The notes under the pieces are model-generated. The model was not told where the DNA came from, made no database searches, and was given only the letters and a program-made list of their open reading frames with translations. Shown here in pieces: positions 9,656 to 18,279 of a stretch of 30,611 bases of DNA. Numbering within the stretch: the stretch's first letter is position 1; the number at the start of each line of letters is the position of its first letter. The stretch comes from Tannerella sp. GTDB taxonomy: Bacteria > Bacteroidota > Bacteroidia > Bacteroidales > Tannerellaceae. A program made the position numbers and the translations under genes. The stretch covers positions 1-30,611 of the forward strand of contig JAITMT010000092.1 in assembly GCA_031277235.1 (NCBI GenBank). Direction: 5' to 3'.

Positions 9656-9668
9656 GATTCTACTAAAT

Positions 9669-10712
9669 ATGAAAAATAAAATCAAACAACCCGAACAAAC
9701 ATTGTTCAACGACCTTTCGCAACTCATTGAGCAAAGCAGAAATTTTGTTGTCGTTCAGGCAAACAGCGTAATGACTATGCTGTTTTGGAACGTGGGCAAA
9801 CGAATAAATGAAGATATTCTGCAAAACAAACGAGCGGATTATGGCAAACAGATTGTTGCGACACTGGCGCAACAATTGACGGAAAAATACGGTAAGAATT
9901 TTGAAGCCAAAAGTTTGCGTAGAATGATGCAGTTTGCAGAACTATTTTCCGACGTTGCAATTGTCGCGCCACTGGCGCGACAATTGTCATGGTCTCATTT
10001 TCGGGAACTTATACCACTGAAAAGTGAAGAAGCCCGCCTTTTTTACGCCAAAGAAGCCGCAGAAAGACATTGGGGAAAACGCGAACTTCGTCAATCTATT
10101 GAACGCAAAGAGTTTGAACGTGCAGAAATCGCCAATATACAAATTGCATCGCAAGAGACTGAACAGCAAACAATGCCATTCAATATATTTAAAGACCCCT
10201 ATTTTTTGGATATGTTCAACTTGCCCCAAAATTATGACGAGCGTGATTTGGAAAATGCCATAATAAGTGAATTGGAACGCTTTATTCTCGAACTGGGAAA
10301 AGGCTTTTCTTTTGTTGCGCGGCAAAAGCGAATGATTATTGACGGCGAAGATTTTCATTTGGATTTATTGTTTTTTCACAGAACCCTCAAACGTTTGGTA
10401 GCAATAGACCTGAAACTCGGAAAATTCAAAGCCGAATACAAAGGAAAAATGGAACTCTATCTAAAATGGTTGAACCGAAATGAAAGGCAAGATGGAGAAT
10501 ATGAACCGATAGGATTGCTACTGTGTGCAGAAGGAAATCGCGAACAGATCGAACTGTTGGAAATGCACAAAGACGGCATAATGGTCGCAGAATATTGGAC
10601 AGAACTGCCGCCTAAAAAATTATTGGAACAGAAAGTCCGGGAAATCATAGTAGAAACACGCGAACTTTTTGAAAGAAATAAAAAACGGATAAACAAAAAT
10701 ATACAAGAATGA
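9669..10712 (+). CDS. YhcG-type (DUF1016) PD-(D/E)XK nuclease family protein
   Basis: I start at 9669 (MKNKIKQPEQTLFNDL), giving 347 residues. The alternative ATG at 9609 lies inside the GH31 relic and would translate it out of frame. The N-terminal half (SQLIEQSRNFVVVQANSVM, FWNVGKRINEDIL, FEAKSLRRMMQFAELF, LARQLSWSHFRELIPL) matches the DUF1016 N-terminal domain. The C-terminal half holds the nuclease-like core: DFHLDLLFFHR with Asp232, then AIDLKLGKF with Asp247 and Lys249, as in PD-(D/E)XK folds. The family is common in bacterial accessory regions and its cellular role is poorly defined; it has no known link to glycans. The stop overlaps the next start (ATGA at 10709-10712), so translation may be coupled to GH97. 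Row 10201-10260 counts 22 G+C of 60. Confidence 0.85.
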   Translation: MKNKIKQPEQTLFNDLSQLIEQSRNFVVVQANSVMTMLFWNVGKRINEDILQNKRADYGKQIVATLAQQLTEKYGKNFEAKSLRRMMQFAELFSDVAIVAPLARQLSWSHFRELIPLKSEEARLFYAKEAAERHWGKRELRQSIERKEFERAEIANIQIASQETEQQTMPFNIFKDPYFLDMFNLPQNYDERDLENAIISELERFILELGKGFSFVARQKRMIIDGEDFHLDLLFFHRTLKRLVAIDLKLGKFKAEYKGKMELYLKWLNRNERQDGEYEPIGLLLCAEGNREQIELLEMHKDGIMVAEYWTELPPKKLLEQKVREIIVETRELFERNKKRINKNIQE

Positions 10713-12625
10713 ATCAACTTAAATTAACATTATTGATACTGCCGGTATTTTTTCTGTTTTCCCCTTGTTTGGCAAAAACAGGGAAATTAATTTCCCCCAA
10801 CGGGAAAATCAATATTTCGGTTGAGGTGGAAAATACCGGTAACGACGGATATGGACAAGTCTGTTTTACGGTAAAATACGATAAAAATGGAACTTCCAAA
10901 ACCGTGTTCTCACAAGTAAACTTGGGCTTAAAAACGGAATTGCAGGATTTGGGTAGCGCTTTGAAATTAGTTTCAGTTTCCAAGGATAAAGATATTGAGG
11001 ATGATTACACAATGATTAGCGGCAAGAGAAGTCACTGTACAAACAAAGCCGTTGAAAGAACTTACCGATTTGAAAACCGGCAGGGACAATCTATTGATAT
11101 TGGGTTCAGAGCATACAACGACGGAGTCGCTTTCAACTATTCTATTCAATCAGTAAACAATGAAAAAGAATTTATTACGGAAGAGTTAACAAGTTACCCG
11201 ATACCCGAAGGAACGAACAGATGGATGCAACAATACGCCATTGATTATGAAGGATTCTTCCCTCTCCAAATAAACGGTGAAGCCAAGGGCAGAAATGCGC
11301 ATCTGTGGGGATATCCTGCATTGATTGAACCCGACAGTTCGTTTTTTGTCCTGATTACCGAAGCAAACATTCAACATGGACACAGCGGCTCCCGATTATA
11401 CAATGGAAATAATTTGAATCTATATCAAGTTCGCATGATTGATGAAAAGGTAGCATTTCAAGGTTCATGGGCTTCTCCTTGGCGATTATTAATTATAGGA
11501 AGTTTGGCAGATATTGTTGAATCTACTTTGGTGACGGATGTTTCGGAACCAAACAAAATCGCTGATACGGATTGGATTGTCCCCGGTCAGGCTGCCTGGG
11601 TTTATTGGGCAAATAATCACGGTTCAAAGGATTATCAAGTTGTGAAGGAATACATTGATTTGGCGGCAGAGATGGGTTGGCGCTACAACCTGATTGACTG
11701 GGAATGGGATGTGATGTCCAACGGCGGCACGGTCATGGATGCCATCCAATATGCCCGGGAGAAAAATGTAAAAACATTGTTGTGGTATAACTCTGGAACG
11801 AGCTGGATAGGTCCCGGCGCTCCGGGTCCGCTTGACCGTCTGAATAAAAAAGAAGACCGGGAAGCGGAATATGCCAAACTGAACCAAATGGGCGTGTCCG
11901 GCATCAAGATTGACTTTTTTGCACAGGATGGCGCTTCCATGATGGATTATTATATGGATTTGTTGGAAGATGCCGCCAAATACAAATTGCTGATCACTTT
12001 CCACGGAGCCGCAATTCCTCGCGGTTGGCAAAGAACCTATCCGAATTTGATGACGACAGAAGCGGTTTATGGCGCCGAATGGTATAACAACCGTCCTGTT
12101 TTGACCAACCGTGCGGCAGCCCACAACGCCACGCTGCCTTTCACAAGAAATGTAATCGGATCAATGGATTATACGCCGGGAACTTTTTCCGATTCTCAAC
12201 ACCCGCACATTACCTCTCACGGACATGAATTGGCGCTCTACGTCTTGTTTGAATCAGCCTTGCAACACATGCCCGACCGTCCTTCTTCTTACCGTTCTCT
12301 TCCCGAACCCGTGAAACAATTCCTTGCCGATTTGCCTACAGCTTGGGACGACACCAAATTTTTGGGAGGCTATCCTGCTAAAGAAGTGATCATTGCCCGT
12401 CGCAAGGGAGATGTATGGTTTATTGGAGGAATCAACGGAACTGACGAACTTCGAACGCTCCGGTTTTCATTAGAATCGCTTGCCCCGACGGGTAAAACGA
12501 TAACGATTTTCAAAGATGGAAATGATAATCGGAGTTTTGATATAAAAAAAGAATTGCCTTTATCGGATAAAACAATGAATATTGATTGTTTGCCGAGAGG
12601 AGGATTTGTTGCGGTAATAAAGTAA
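10709..12625 (+). CDS. GH97 retaining alpha-glycosidase (alpha-galactosidase type)
   Basis: The protein has 638 residues with an N-terminal signal peptide (about 1-22). A beta-sandwich N-terminal domain (SPNGKINISVEVEN) precedes the (beta/alpha)8 barrel (AAWVYWANNHGSKDY, YNLIDWEWDV, KTLLWYNSGTSW). GIKIDFF carries Asp402 and MTTEAVYGAEW carries Glu451. These match the nucleophile and acid/base of retaining GH97 enzymes such as BtGH97b, not the inverting SusB group. Known retaining members act on alpha-D-galactosides or beta-L-arabinopyranosides, which fits trimming of decorated xylan. It overlaps the nuclease gene by 4 bases and is followed after 16 bases by the S41 peptidase. It is probably periplasmic. 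Confidence 0.9.
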   Translation: MNQLKLTLLILPVFFLFSPCLAKTGKLISPNGKINISVEVENTGNDGYGQVCFTVKYDKNGTSKTVFSQVNLGLKTELQDLGSALKLVSVSKDKDIEDDYTMISGKRSHCTNKAVERTYRFENRQGQSIDIGFRAYNDGVAFNYSIQSVNNEKEFITEELTSYPIPEGTNRWMQQYAIDYEGFFPLQINGEAKGRNAHLWGYPALIEPDSSFFVLITEANIQHGHSGSRLYNGNNLNLYQVRMIDEKVAFQGSWASPWRLLIIGSLADIVESTLVTDVSEPNKIADTDWIVPGQAAWVYWANNHGSKDYQVVKEYIDLAAEMGWRYNLIDWEWDVMSNGGTVMDAIQYAREKNVKTLLWYNSGTSWIGPGAPGPLDRLNKKEDREAEYAKLNQMGVSGIKIDFFAQDGASMMDYYMDLLEDAAKYKLLITFHGAAIPRGWQRTYPNLMTTEAVYGAEWYNNRPVLTNRAAAHNATLPFTRNVIGSMDYTPGTFSDSQHPHITSHGHELALYVLFESALQHMPDRPSSYRSLPEPVKQFLADLPTAWDDTKFLGGYPAKEVIIARRKGDVWFIGGINGTDELRTLRFSLESLAPTGKTITIFKDGNDNRSFDIKKELPLSDKTMNIDCLPRGGFVAVIK

Positions 12626-12641
12626 ATTAAAAAACAAAAAT

Positions 12642-14180
12642 ATGAAAAAGAATCAATTTATTGGTATCTTAATCTTAGGATTTGCAATTACAGTATTCGG
12701 TTCATGTAATAAAAGCAATAGCGACAAGGGCGAAAAATCTATTTCTGCAATTAATGAATCTGTCGAAGATTGTTTGAAAGATTTTGACTTCTTAGTAGAA
12801 AAAATTCAAACGAATTATCCGGGTTACAATGACAAAGTAACAAACGAAAATCGTTCACAACTTACAAATTTAGAAAAGGAAGTAAGACAAAAAATCACAA
12901 ATTATCCTGACAGTTGTATCTATTATCTGAACGAATACACGAAATTTTTCAAAGACGGTCATCTTGGAGTTCGTCGTATTTGGTCTGATACAACAGAAAA
13001 TCGTCAAAAATTGGAAGTTATGGGCATCTCAACTTACGGGAAAAACTTGTATGTAAATGTTGACAGTTTGTATCAAGCAACAAAAGATGCCGAAGGAATA
13101 GAAGGAGTTTGGTGTGCATATCAACGAGAATTTATAGTAACTAAGGACGGGAAAAAATATGTTGGTGTCGTTGTTAATCAAAAAGATTGGAAAAATGGAC
13201 AGGTTATATTTGAGTTCAAACCGGTTAATGATTCCATTTTTGATGTAATAAACTATTCGCTAATCAAAGATGAAAAAACTTTTAAAACAAAAGCATCATT
13301 ACTATTAAATGGAAAACTTATTGAGTTCCAAAATGATAGAATATTTGTTCGCAAATCGGATTCTCCTATTTTTGATGAGGCACTGCGAACTTCATACGAA
13401 AATTATTATCCCAACGTTTCTTTTGTTGCTATGGCTTTAGACGACAGTACATTCTTTTTGAGAATACCGACTTTTGCTGAAAATACTGCTAATGAACTTA
13501 TAACGAAACATTGGGAAGAAATAATGACTCGTCCTAATTTGATAATAGATATCAGATATAATGGAGGAGGAAATGACGGCGCATATAGAGAACTCGCAAG
13601 ATTAATTTATACGAAACCATACGATGTTACAGGTGTTGAGTACTATGCTACTGAAGATAATATTAAATATTTTGAAGATTTTATAAAAAAAGAAGAAATA
13701 CCAAAGGAATGGATTAAACGAAATCAAATTTTAGTTGAAGCTATGAAAAAAAACAAAGGGAAGTTTGTGACACATCCTTGGAGTATAGGCAATAATACAG
13801 TCAGAATGAATACTGTTTATCCTATGCCTCGAAATGTTGGAATAATCATCAATGAAAGAAATGCTTCTTCGGCTGAACAATTTTTATTGGCGGCAAAAGA
13901 AAGCGACAAGGTTATTCTATTCGGCAATACTCATACCGCTGGAGTTTTAGACTATTCAAATGTTAGAATAATTCCTTTCCCATCAAATAAATATCAGGTA
14001 GGTTGCCCTCTGACACGTTCAAAACGTATTCCTGACAATCCATTTGACAATATAGGTATTGCTCCCGATGTTATTATCCCACTTCCTGCTACAAAAAGGT
14101 TATATGACAAATTGGATGAGTGGGTTTATTTTGTTAAAAATTATTTAGGTCTTTTGAATGAAGAAAAGAAAATATTATGA
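12642..14180 (+). CDS. S41-family peptidase, predicted lipoprotein
   Basis: The protein has 512 residues. The N-terminus (ILILGFAITVFGSCNKSN) is a lipoprotein signal with a lipobox ending at Cys22. The C-terminal half holds S41 features: IDIRYNGGGNDGAYRELARL, then NERNASSAEQFLLAAKES with likely nucleophile Ser409, and GNTHTAGVLDYSN. The Lys of classical C-terminal processing proteases is not visible after GNTHTAG, so it belongs to a different S41 branch. No clear PDZ domain is seen. The substrate is unknown. It lies between two GH97 genes and overlaps the second by ATGA (14177-14180). Base composition differs from its neighbours: row 13201-13260 has 18 of 60 G+C, against 30 of 60 in GH31 row 5581-5640. 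Recent acquisition is likely. Confidence 0.85.
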   Translation: MKKNQFIGILILGFAITVFGSCNKSNSDKGEKSISAINESVEDCLKDFDFLVEKIQTNYPGYNDKVTNENRSQLTNLEKEVRQKITNYPDSCIYYLNEYTKFFKDGHLGVRRIWSDTTENRQKLEVMGISTYGKNLYVNVDSLYQATKDAEGIEGVWCAYQREFIVTKDGKKYVGVVVNQKDWKNGQVIFEFKPVNDSIFDVINYSLIKDEKTFKTKASLLLNGKLIEFQNDRIFVRKSDSPIFDEALRTSYENYYPNVSFVAMALDDSTFFLRIPTFAENTANELITKHWEEIMTRPNLIIDIRYNGGGNDGAYRELARLIYTKPYDVTGVEYYATEDNIKYFEDFIKKEEIPKEWIKRNQILVEAMKKNKGKFVTHPWSIGNNTVRMNTVYPMPRNVGIIINERNASSAEQFLLAAKESDKVILFGNTHTAGVLDYSNVRIIPFPSNKYQVGCPLTRSKRIPDNPFDNIGIAPDVIIPLPATKRLYDKLDEWVYFVKNYLGLLNEEKKIL

Positions 14181-16111
14181 AACAAATTCTTACAATCGTA
14201 ATCACTTTATTGTATGTATCGGCAATCCACAGCCAGAATGTTGCCGTATCAAGTCCGGATGGATTACTAACTGTCCATATCACTGTCGAAAACGGCAAGT
14301 CGGAGTATTCGGTTAAATACAAAAACAAACAGATATTGGAAAACTCCCCTTTGGGATTAATCACTAACGAAGGCGATTTCAGCGCCGGATTAACTTACGT
14401 GGAGCATAAACTTGGAGAAGTGGATAAACATTATACACAGGACAAAATTAAGCGTTCCGAAATCCACTACAAAGCCAACACCTTGACCTGTACTTTTCAA
14501 AATGCAAAGCAAAGAAAGGTTTCGGTAGTTTTTCAAGTAAGTAATAACGACATTGCTTTCCGTTACGAACTTCCTGCTTGGAGAGATCGCAGAGCGTGCG
14601 TGATTGAAAAGGAAGCGACCGGCTTTCGATTTCCCGCCTTCACAACTGCATTTCTTTCCTACATGATGGGACCGATGGGAGGCTTTGCACGTACTACTCC
14701 CAGTTATGAAAGCGGCTATCAGGCGGATGTTCCTGTTTCCGAAACAAACAGCCGAACCGGATATGTTTTCCCCGGACTTTTCAAAATAGGAAATGACGGC
14801 TGGGCGCTTCTTTCCGAAACCGGAGTGAGCAGCCTCTACTGCGCTTCCCATTTAAGCGCGTGGAAAGATGGAGTCTATACCGTCGAATATCCCAATCCCG
14901 CCCAGAACAACGGCTTCGGAAGTTCCGGCGCCCAAATCGGTTTGCCCGGCACAACCCCCTGGCGAACCATTACGGTTGGGGAGACCTTAAAGCCCATCGT
15001 AGAAACGACTGTAACTTTCGATGTTGTTGATCCGCTTTACAAACCTTCCATAGACTATAAGTATGGAAGGAGTACGTGGAGTTGGATTGTCTGGCAGGAC
15101 AACAGTATGAATTGGGACGATCAGGTAAAATACATAGACCTCGCATCAAAGATGGGATATGAGTATATTTTGATAGATGCCCTGTGGGATACGAATATTG
15201 GTTACGAAAGAATGGAAGAACTGATAAAATATGCCCATTCAAAAAATGTGGACGTCTTTCTGTGGTATAATTCCAACGGCTCGGTTAACGATGCCCCTCA
15301 AGGTCCGAGAAATCGTATGGACAGACCAATCGCCCGTAAGGAAGAAATGAAATGGTTAAAAAAAGTCGGCGTTAAAGGATTGAAAGTGGATTTCTTCGGA
15401 GGCGATAAACAGGAAACCATGCGCATCTATGAAGACATTCTTTCCGACGCCAACGACTACGGACTGATGGTTATCTTCCATGGCGCTACCCTGCCTCGCG
15501 GCTGGGAACGGATGTATCCCAACCATGTGGGAAGCGAAGCCGTATTGGCATCCGAGATGTTGATATTTTCTCAAGATGTCAGGAATAATGAAGCATTTTA
15601 TTCTACCCTGCATCCCTTTATCCGCAATGCGGTTGGCTGTATGGAATTTGGAGGCGTTTTTCTGAACAAATATTTAGTTAAAAGCAATAAGGAAAGAAAC
15701 CGGAGGCTCACTACCGATGCTTTCCAATTAGCCACCGGTATTCTTTACCAAAATGCCGTACAGATGTTTGCGCTCACTCCCAATAACTTGGAAGATGCCC
15801 CGGCTTTTGCAATTGATTTCATGAAAAAGATTCCGACCACCTGGGACGAAACTTTGTATGTTGACGGTTACCCGGGAAAATACGCCGTCGTCGCACGCCG
15901 TCACGGAAACACCTGGTATGTGGCAGGAGTCAATGCCCAAAAGGAAACGGTTACGCTGAAATTAAGCCTTCCGATGTTTGCAGGACAAAAAATAACGGTG
16001 TACAATGATAATAAAGATAAAGAGACCTATATGGACTCAGCCGGCGTTGGAAAAAACGGAGATATATCGGTTAGCATCCAACCTAATGGCGGGTTTGTTC
16101 TAACAAATTAA
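14177..16111 (+). CDS. GH97 retaining alpha-glycosidase, second copy
   Basis: The protein has 644 residues with a signal peptide (MKQILTIVITLLYVSAIHSQ). The layout is the same as the first GH97: N-terminal beta-sandwich (SSPDGLLTVHITVEN), barrel (TWSWIVWQDNSMNWDDQVKY, DVFLWYNSNGSV), GLKVDFFGGDK with Asp405, FHGATLPRGWERMYPN, and GSEAVLASE with Glu454. It is again of the retaining type. It is clearly diverged from the first copy (WDTNIGYERMEEL against WDVMSNGGTVMDA), so the two may differ in substrate, for example alpha-D-galactose and beta-L-arabinopyranose. It is translationally coupled to the S41 gene by a 4-base overlap. Probably periplasmic. Confidence 0.9.
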   Translation: MKQILTIVITLLYVSAIHSQNVAVSSPDGLLTVHITVENGKSEYSVKYKNKQILENSPLGLITNEGDFSAGLTYVEHKLGEVDKHYTQDKIKRSEIHYKANTLTCTFQNAKQRKVSVVFQVSNNDIAFRYELPAWRDRRACVIEKEATGFRFPAFTTAFLSYMMGPMGGFARTTPSYESGYQADVPVSETNSRTGYVFPGLFKIGNDGWALLSETGVSSLYCASHLSAWKDGVYTVEYPNPAQNNGFGSSGAQIGLPGTTPWRTITVGETLKPIVETTVTFDVVDPLYKPSIDYKYGRSTWSWIVWQDNSMNWDDQVKYIDLASKMGYEYILIDALWDTNIGYERMEELIKYAHSKNVDVFLWYNSNGSVNDAPQGPRNRMDRPIARKEEMKWLKKVGVKGLKVDFFGGDKQETMRIYEDILSDANDYGLMVIFHGATLPRGWERMYPNHVGSEAVLASEMLIFSQDVRNNEAFYSTLHPFIRNAVGCMEFGGVFLNKYLVKSNKERNRRLTTDAFQLATGILYQNAVQMFALTPNNLEDAPAFAIDFMKKIPTTWDETLYVDGYPGKYAVVARRHGNTWYVAGVNAQKETVTLKLSLPMFAGQKITVYNDNKDKETYMDSAGVGKNGDISVSIQPNGGFVLTN

Positions 16112-16144
16112 ATCAATAATTCACAACATTATAAATTTTGTATC

Positions 16145-18229
16145 ATGAATATATTTTTTCGTAAATTTTACGGCTTAACGAGCCTAAGGTATTTGTTAGT
16201 ATTTGTTTTGTTTTTCAGTATATTAACCCTGTACTCACAGCAAAACTTGGAAAATCGCGTGCCGGCAGAAATTATAAATGAATCCATTATTAAGGAAGAC
16301 GGAAAATCGTTAGTGATACCCGAATTGAAAGCGGGAGATGCCATTGTCAAAGGAAAATTCTTGGGATATGTTCCCGAAATGAAGTGGAAAATTGAAATGT
16401 ATGTTAATAATCCGGTAACGGGTGAACAGGAGGAATTGGAAACACCGGTGAAAGAAGATGGAAGTTTTGAATTGAAAGTCCCGTTGATTACAACCATGCA
16501 AGTATTGTTGAGAATCAATCCTTTTTACAATAAGTATATCTTGCTTTCTCCCGGCAAAGAAACAACGGTTTATGTGGATTTGTATCAAAAAAACTGTCAG
16601 GAAACCGGAAATGAAGCATTGAGATGTCCTGCCGGAAAATATATGTATTTTGGTGGCGCCAATGCCGAAATCAACAATCAAATGGAAGATAACAATATTC
16701 AGGAAGGGATCAGGAGAGCTTTTCTGGATCAGGTACAAGATTCCAAAGAAATCCTGGATATGTCTGCCGAACAATACAAGACGCATGTAATAGAAAAAAT
16801 GAATGATGCCATAGAACAACTGTCACAAAAGAATTTGACTGAAAAAGCATACGAATTTGCCGTAATGGATATTCATTTTACAGCCATTTATATGTTGATG
16901 TTCGCCGATTCAAATTTGGAATCGGCTTATCGTAGAGCGCATAATCTCAATTATGAAGATGATATTACAGGATATACGAAACCTGTATTTGATAAAGCGT
17001 ATTATTCTTTTCTGAAGGATATTCCTTTTAACAATCCGCTTTCTTTATACAACGAGAATTTTGGTAATATGGTCAATTCATGTAAATTTTTGAATTTTAA
17101 TGGAGAAAAAATAAGGATACAGATAAATGTTCCAACTGAAAAATTCTTTCAAGAATTAATTGACTCTGAAATATTGTCACCGGAAGAAACAGAAATTGCA
17201 AAATTTTGGCAAAAAAGGACTGTAGATAATTGGAGTGATGAAAAACAACTAAAATATAAAGACGAGACCGTTAGAGTAACTCGAGAATTAATCGAATCCG
17301 GAAAGTTGAAAGAGAAAAACCTTGAGCGGGCGAAAGAACTGCTTTCCTTGTGTTTAGACCCGAAATCGGATATCATTTCTGTTTTTGAAAATAGAGAAAT
17401 TTTTATAAGATATTTGAATCATTATAAAATATTTTCACAGGAAGAATTCAATGATCTCATTAAACAGGAAGAACCTGAAACCATAGAAGAGCCTGAATAC
17501 AGTGAAGAAATAAAAGAATCGTATAACGGGAAATATAATGAAGTATGGAAACAATTCTTTGAAAGAAGTAATACCCAAAAGCAAATGGAAGAAATAAAAT
17601 CTTATTTAACCGATATACTTGGCACTTCGCAAGGAATAGTTTTTGACATACTGACAGCTCAATTTCTTTGTAGTGGATTTGAGGAAAAAATTCCCTTGAC
17701 AACTGATAAATTTGAGGACATTGCTCAAATGGATAATCCGTTTTATTTCAATTATATCAATCAAAAAAACAATGAACTGCTGGCACAGATAGAAAAGAAT
17801 AAAGATAAAGAAGGATATACTATTCGCGACATTCCCGAAACGGAGGAAGAAAAATTGTTTCCGGAATTGTTGAAGCCTTTTACGGGAAAAGTAATACTTG
17901 TCGATTTTTGGGCAACCTGGTGCGGTCCCTGTCGCACGGCAATGAAACGATTTGAACCGGTAAAGGAACGGTTGAAAGAAAAAGGCGTAGTGTTTGTTTA
18001 TCTGACGGATGAAAGTTCTCCTTTGCCGGCTTGGCAAAATATGATTCCCGACATTCCCGGAGAACATTTCAGGTTGAAATCGTCTCAATTTAGTTATTTG
18101 AAAAAGAAATTCGGAGTTAATGGAGTTCCTTCTTATTTGATTTTGAATAAGGAAGGCGAGCAAATTTATTTCAAAGTTGGCTTTGAAGGATCTGAAAAAT
18201 TGGAAAAAATATTATCAGATGCCTTGTAA
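16145..18229 (+). CDS. TlpA-like thioredoxin-fold protein with long N-terminal region
   Basis: The protein has 694 residues with a hydrophobic N-terminal signal (about 1-32, LVFVLFFSILTLYSQQ). Residues of about 575-694 form a TlpA/ResA-type thioredoxin domain: VILVDFWATWCGPCR with the redox pair Cys593/Cys596, and the cis-Pro loop GVNGVPSYLILN. Residues of about 50-150 look like a beta domain (KGKFLGYVPEMKWKIEMYV, PVKEDGSFELKV). The middle 400 residues are charged and mainly helical and I recognise no family. Such proteins are periplasmic or outer-membrane thiol-disulfide enzymes, often near Bacteroidetes glycan loci. The middle is AT-rich (row 17221-17280, 19 of 60 G+C). It starts 33 bases after GH97. 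Its substrate is unknown. Confidence 0.82.
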   Translation: MNIFFRKFYGLTSLRYLLVFVLFFSILTLYSQQNLENRVPAEIINESIIKEDGKSLVIPELKAGDAIVKGKFLGYVPEMKWKIEMYVNNPVTGEQEELETPVKEDGSFELKVPLITTMQVLLRINPFYNKYILLSPGKETTVYVDLYQKNCQETGNEALRCPAGKYMYFGGANAEINNQMEDNNIQEGIRRAFLDQVQDSKEILDMSAEQYKTHVIEKMNDAIEQLSQKNLTEKAYEFAVMDIHFTAIYMLMFADSNLESAYRRAHNLNYEDDITGYTKPVFDKAYYSFLKDIPFNNPLSLYNENFGNMVNSCKFLNFNGEKIRIQINVPTEKFFQELIDSEILSPEETEIAKFWQKRTVDNWSDEKQLKYKDETVRVTRELIESGKLKEKNLERAKELLSLCLDPKSDIISVFENREIFIRYLNHYKIFSQEEFNDLIKQEEPETIEEPEYSEEIKESYNGKYNEVWKQFFERSNTQKQMEEIKSYLTDILGTSQGIVFDILTAQFLCSGFEEKIPLTTDKFEDIAQMDNPFYFNYINQKNNELLAQIEKNKDKEGYTIRDIPETEEEKLFPELLKPFTGKVILVDFWATWCGPCRTAMKRFEPVKERLKEKGVVFVYLTDESSPLPAWQNMIPDIPGEHFRLKSSQFSYLKKKFGVNGVPSYLILNKEGEQIYFKVGFEGSEKLEKILSDAL

Positions 18230-18279
18230 GTTGCAGTACACAGATGAAATTTTTAAAAATATATGAAATATAAAGAATT

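Noticed and set aside
9609..9668. Upstream ATG extending the nuclease by 20 codons
   Set aside because: It starts inside the GH31 relic in another frame and adds no DUF1016-like sequence; 9669 fits the family better.
16094..16140. TTTG and TATAAATTTTG upstream of the TlpA-like gene, considered as promoter
   Set aside because: The -7 box has one extra base and the spacing is about 34 bases, far from the usual 19-21.
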